Positions 43,767 to 45,349 of a stretch of DNA of 45,349 bases are shown here, piece after piece (the stretch's first letter is position 1; each line of letters begins with the position of its first letter). A model generated the notes under the pieces. The model saw nothing but the letters and a program-made list of their open reading frames with translations, made no database searches and had not been told where the DNA came from. The stretch comes from Propionibacteriaceae bacterium. Lineage in GTDB: Bacteria > Actinomycetota > Actinomycetes > Propionibacteriales > Propionibacteriaceae. The DNA lies in NCBI GenBank assembly GCA_031262485.1, contig JAISHO010000013.1, positions 1 to 45,349 on the forward strand. Reading direction: 5' to 3'. The position numbers and the translations under genes were made by a program.

Positions 43767-43832
43767 ACGTTAGCCCTCCCTTTCACTAAAGGTCAATCAC
43801 CCATTACTCAATGAGACAGTCGCACTAATGGG
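43767..43832 (-). promoter_or_regulatory. Promoter and inverted repeat upstream of chvE
   Basis: Read leftward, TTGACC (43796-43791) and TAACGT (43772-43767) are 18 bases apart. Immediately upstream lie inverted repeats CCCATTA (43800-43806) and TAATGGG (43826-43832), well placed for an activator or repressor of the monosaccharide operon. Confidence 0.55.
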
Positions 43833-43921
43833 GTTTTACAAGGTATAATACTCGCGGAATGAGCTTGGGCCTGGGTGTTTCCCGGCCTCGTGCGGAGCGA
43901 GATTGCTGGGAAAATTTCGCC

Positions 43922-44953
43922 TCAGTCCAACGTGTCGTAGACGGCGTTGGCGACGAGCGCGACATCGGCCGGGAGTTGCCCGCCGGCTCCGACGGTGGAC
44001 AGGACACCGTCTTGAAGAATCGTGACACAGGCGGCCTGGGAGCTGATTCCAGCCTCCGGCTCGTCGCGCTCCCATAACATCCCGCACCGCGACATGCCAT
44101 ACCAGACGTCGTCTTCGAGGCCGACCGGGCCGAAACGACCGGTCGGATCGAATTCCATGACGATGAGGACGCTGCGGTCGGCGTCAAGGGCGTAGGTCGC
44201 TTGCGTCTGCCCCTCGACCGGCGCTCCGCCGAGGACGCTGTAGCCGGCGACCGTCTCGGGCAGCAGACTGCCGTACCAAGCCCGGCTCGGCGCCTGCGGT
44301 GGGATCGTCGGATCCGGAGGCGCGTTGGCGTCGAGATGGCGTTTGACGAGGATCACCCCGACGATCGCCCCGACGACGAGGATGACAGCGACAGCAATGA
44401 ACAAGATTGAACGTCGTGAGAGGTGAATCGACACACCTCCACCCTTGGCGCCCGCCCCCTTCGAAGGCACGGTGCGGCCCTTCGATCCGGCGGCGTTCGT
44501 CCTTTCCTCCGATGCGACCCCACGTCGCGAGGGGGAAGGCTTCACCGTGGCCCGTCCGGAACCGGCTGTCGCCACTGGACGGGAGACAGGGCGCGGGGAG
44601 GCCGGGGATTTCGCCGGGGCCACCTTCTTCGATCCCCGTGACGACGAGGCAGCGGCAGACGAGGAACGACCGGCGCCGCGTGAGGTTCGGGTGGTGGATT
44701 CCGCCGTGGCTTTGCCAGTCGAGGCGGTGGCAGAACGGGAGCCCTTGTTCTTGTCCGTAGCTGCGCTGGATGTGGATTTCTTCGACTTGCTCTTCGCCGC
44801 CTTCTTCTTCGTCGTCGGCTCCGAGCTAGACCGGCGGCGACGGCGCGACGTCGTCGTCGCCTCGGTCGCGTCGGTGGTGGTCGGGGCAGAATGAACCGGG
44901 GAGGTCGGCTCTTGGGGGGAGGACGGCGAGCCCTTCGACGACACGACGGCCAT
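43922..44953 (-). CDS. Membrane protein with long basic disordered tail
   Basis: A 343-aa single-pass protein. Residues 1 to about 180 are low-complexity Ser/Thr/Ala/Lys/Arg (for example SRRRRRSSSEPTTKKKAAKSKSKKS), reminiscent of histone-H1-like tails. One helix follows (SILFIAVAVILVVGAIVGVILV, about 185-206), then an extracytoplasmic domain of about 130 residues with YGSLLPETVAGYSVLGG, RCGMLWERDE and AACVTILQDG (two Cys that could pair). Positive charge places the tail in the cytoplasm, where it might bind nucleic acid or membrane phosphate (inference). I do not recognise a family. AAGGAG lies seven bases before ATG 44953. Confidence 0.75.
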   Translation of the reverse strand: MAVVSSKGSPSSPQEPTSPVHSAPTTTDATEATTTSRRRRRSSSEPTTKKKAAKSKSKKSTSSAATDKNKGSRSATASTGKATAESTTRTSRGAGRSSSAAASSSRGSKKVAPAKSPASPRPVSRPVATAGSGRATVKPSPSRRGVASEERTNAAGSKGRTVPSKGAGAKGGGVSIHLSRRSILFIAVAVILVVGAIVGVILVKRHLDANAPPDPTIPPQAPSRAWYGSLLPETVAGYSVLGGAPVEGQTQATYALDADRSVLIVMEFDPTGRFGPVGLEDDVWYGMSRCGMLWERDEPEAGISSQAACVTILQDGVLSTVGAGGQLPADVALVANAVYDTLD

Positions 44954-45033
44954 GGCCACACTCCTTCCCAATCTCTCGTGGGCGCACCCCTGGAACGAGC
45001 CAGTGGTGAGGCGCCCCCAGACTCCCGTTCCCC

Positions 45034-45198
45034 TCAGGCCAGCGAGACGAGGTCCTGGTAGTCAGGATTCCACAAGTCCTCCGTCCCGTCGGGGAGGAGG
45101 AGGACGCGATCCGGCTTGAGCGCCTCGACGGCGCCCTCGTCGTGGGTCACGAGCACGATGGCGCCGGGGTAGGCGCCGATGGCCCTGACTTCATCACT
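45034..45198 (-). pseudogene. 3' end of an ABC-F ATPase gene, cut by an insertion sequence
   Basis: The last 54 codons read SDEVRAIGAYPGAIVLVTHDEGAVEALKPDRVLLL and end DLWNPDYQDLVSLA. AYPGAIVLVTHDEGAV with the switch His is the C-terminus of an actinobacterial ABC-F protein, a soluble ATPase acting on the ribosome. Upstream coding is lost at 45199, where a stop in frame and unrelated sequence begin, so the gene is interrupted or rearranged. The remaining part is outside the window. Confidence 0.82.
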
Positions 45199-45349
45199 TT
45201 AGTACGGACTCCGCCGGGATGGTGACTATACGACGTGCCTCAGTTTGTTTGAGCGCGTGGTCGGGGCTGGTGCCTCAGGTTCTTTGAGCGCGTGAGTGTC
45301 TCGGGTGAGGCTTGCCTGTCATGGAAGGCAAGATCTCGATGGCTGCTCG
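45199..45349 (+). mobile_element. Left end of an insertion sequence with subterminal repeats
   Basis: After the ABC-F break the sequence changes character. Two 25-base direct repeats, 45235-45259 and 45270-45294 (23 of 25 identical, both containing TGAGCGCGTG), lie 35 bases apart, like transposase-binding subterminal repeats. An ATG at 45321 opens MEGKISMAA to the window end, a likely transposase start. The family cannot be fixed from this fragment. Confidence 0.6.
45321..45349 (+). CDS. Transposase N-terminus (partial)
   Basis: Only nine codons (MEGKISMAA) are visible before the window ends. They follow the subterminal repeats of the insertion-sequence end, in the position expected for a transposase gene. 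An ATG at 45339 is an alternative start. The call depends on context. Confidence 0.4.

Noticed and set aside
43844-43849. TATAAT reading rightward near the chvE promoter
   Set aside because: No -35 element at the right spacing and no gene downstream on the plus strand; the short ORF there is a shadow of the 43.9 kb gene.

Overview
The window is chromosomal DNA from a high-GC Gram-positive bacterium, very probably an actinobacterium. The evidence is GC-rich third codon positions almost throughout, an InhA-type enoyl-ACP reductase directly downstream of FabG (the order seen in mycobacteria), a DUF4032 protein beside a UgpC/MsiK-type ATPase, LPXTG-anchored surface proteins, and several genes that look leaderless. 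I cannot name the genus. Two sortase-anchored proteins and a secreted levanase suggest a host- or biofilm-associated, carbohydrate-using organism, but that is inference.

Layout. 1-7.8 kb is core metabolism: an unknown protein, a small membrane protein, rlmB, cysS, a stand-alone ABC ATPase, fabI and fabG. 7.9-10.8 kb encodes a cell-wall-anchored extracellular nuclease. 11-16 kb holds a small NfeD-like membrane protein, peptide deformylase, a multi-sugar importer ATPase (UgpC/MsiK type), a DUF4032 protein and an RlmA-type methyltransferase. 16.0-25.2 kb is one gene for a giant (about 3050 aa) LPQTG surface protein, preceded on the same strand by a response regulator and histidine kinase (25.4-27.7 kb).

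27.7-36.4 kb is a plus-strand fructan locus: LacI-type regulator, substrate-binding lipoprotein, two permeases, an intracellular GH32-like enzyme, a secreted GH32 levanase and a PfkB fructokinase. It has no ATPase of its own; the ATPase at 12.3 kb is the obvious candidate to energise it. 36.5-39.55 kb is an accessory island: an XRE-type protein overlapping a Fic gene, an AT-rich gene of unknown function with its own near-consensus promoter, and a broken DUF4143-type ATPase. 39.6-43.7 kb is a ChvE/MmsAB-type monosaccharide importer. It is followed by a membrane protein with a long basic tail and by the last 54 codons of an ABC-F gene, cut by an insertion-sequence end at the window edge.

The most interesting point is the XRE/Fic pair. 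The C-terminal part of the XRE protein looks, by eye, like a shortened Fic domain that has lost the catalytic loop, so the pair may be a DNA-binding pseudo-Fic partner plus a Fic enzyme, with a palindromic operator at the start codon. Next are the giant surface protein with its adjacent two-component system (whose receiver domain carries a large insertion) and the AT-rich orphan gene.
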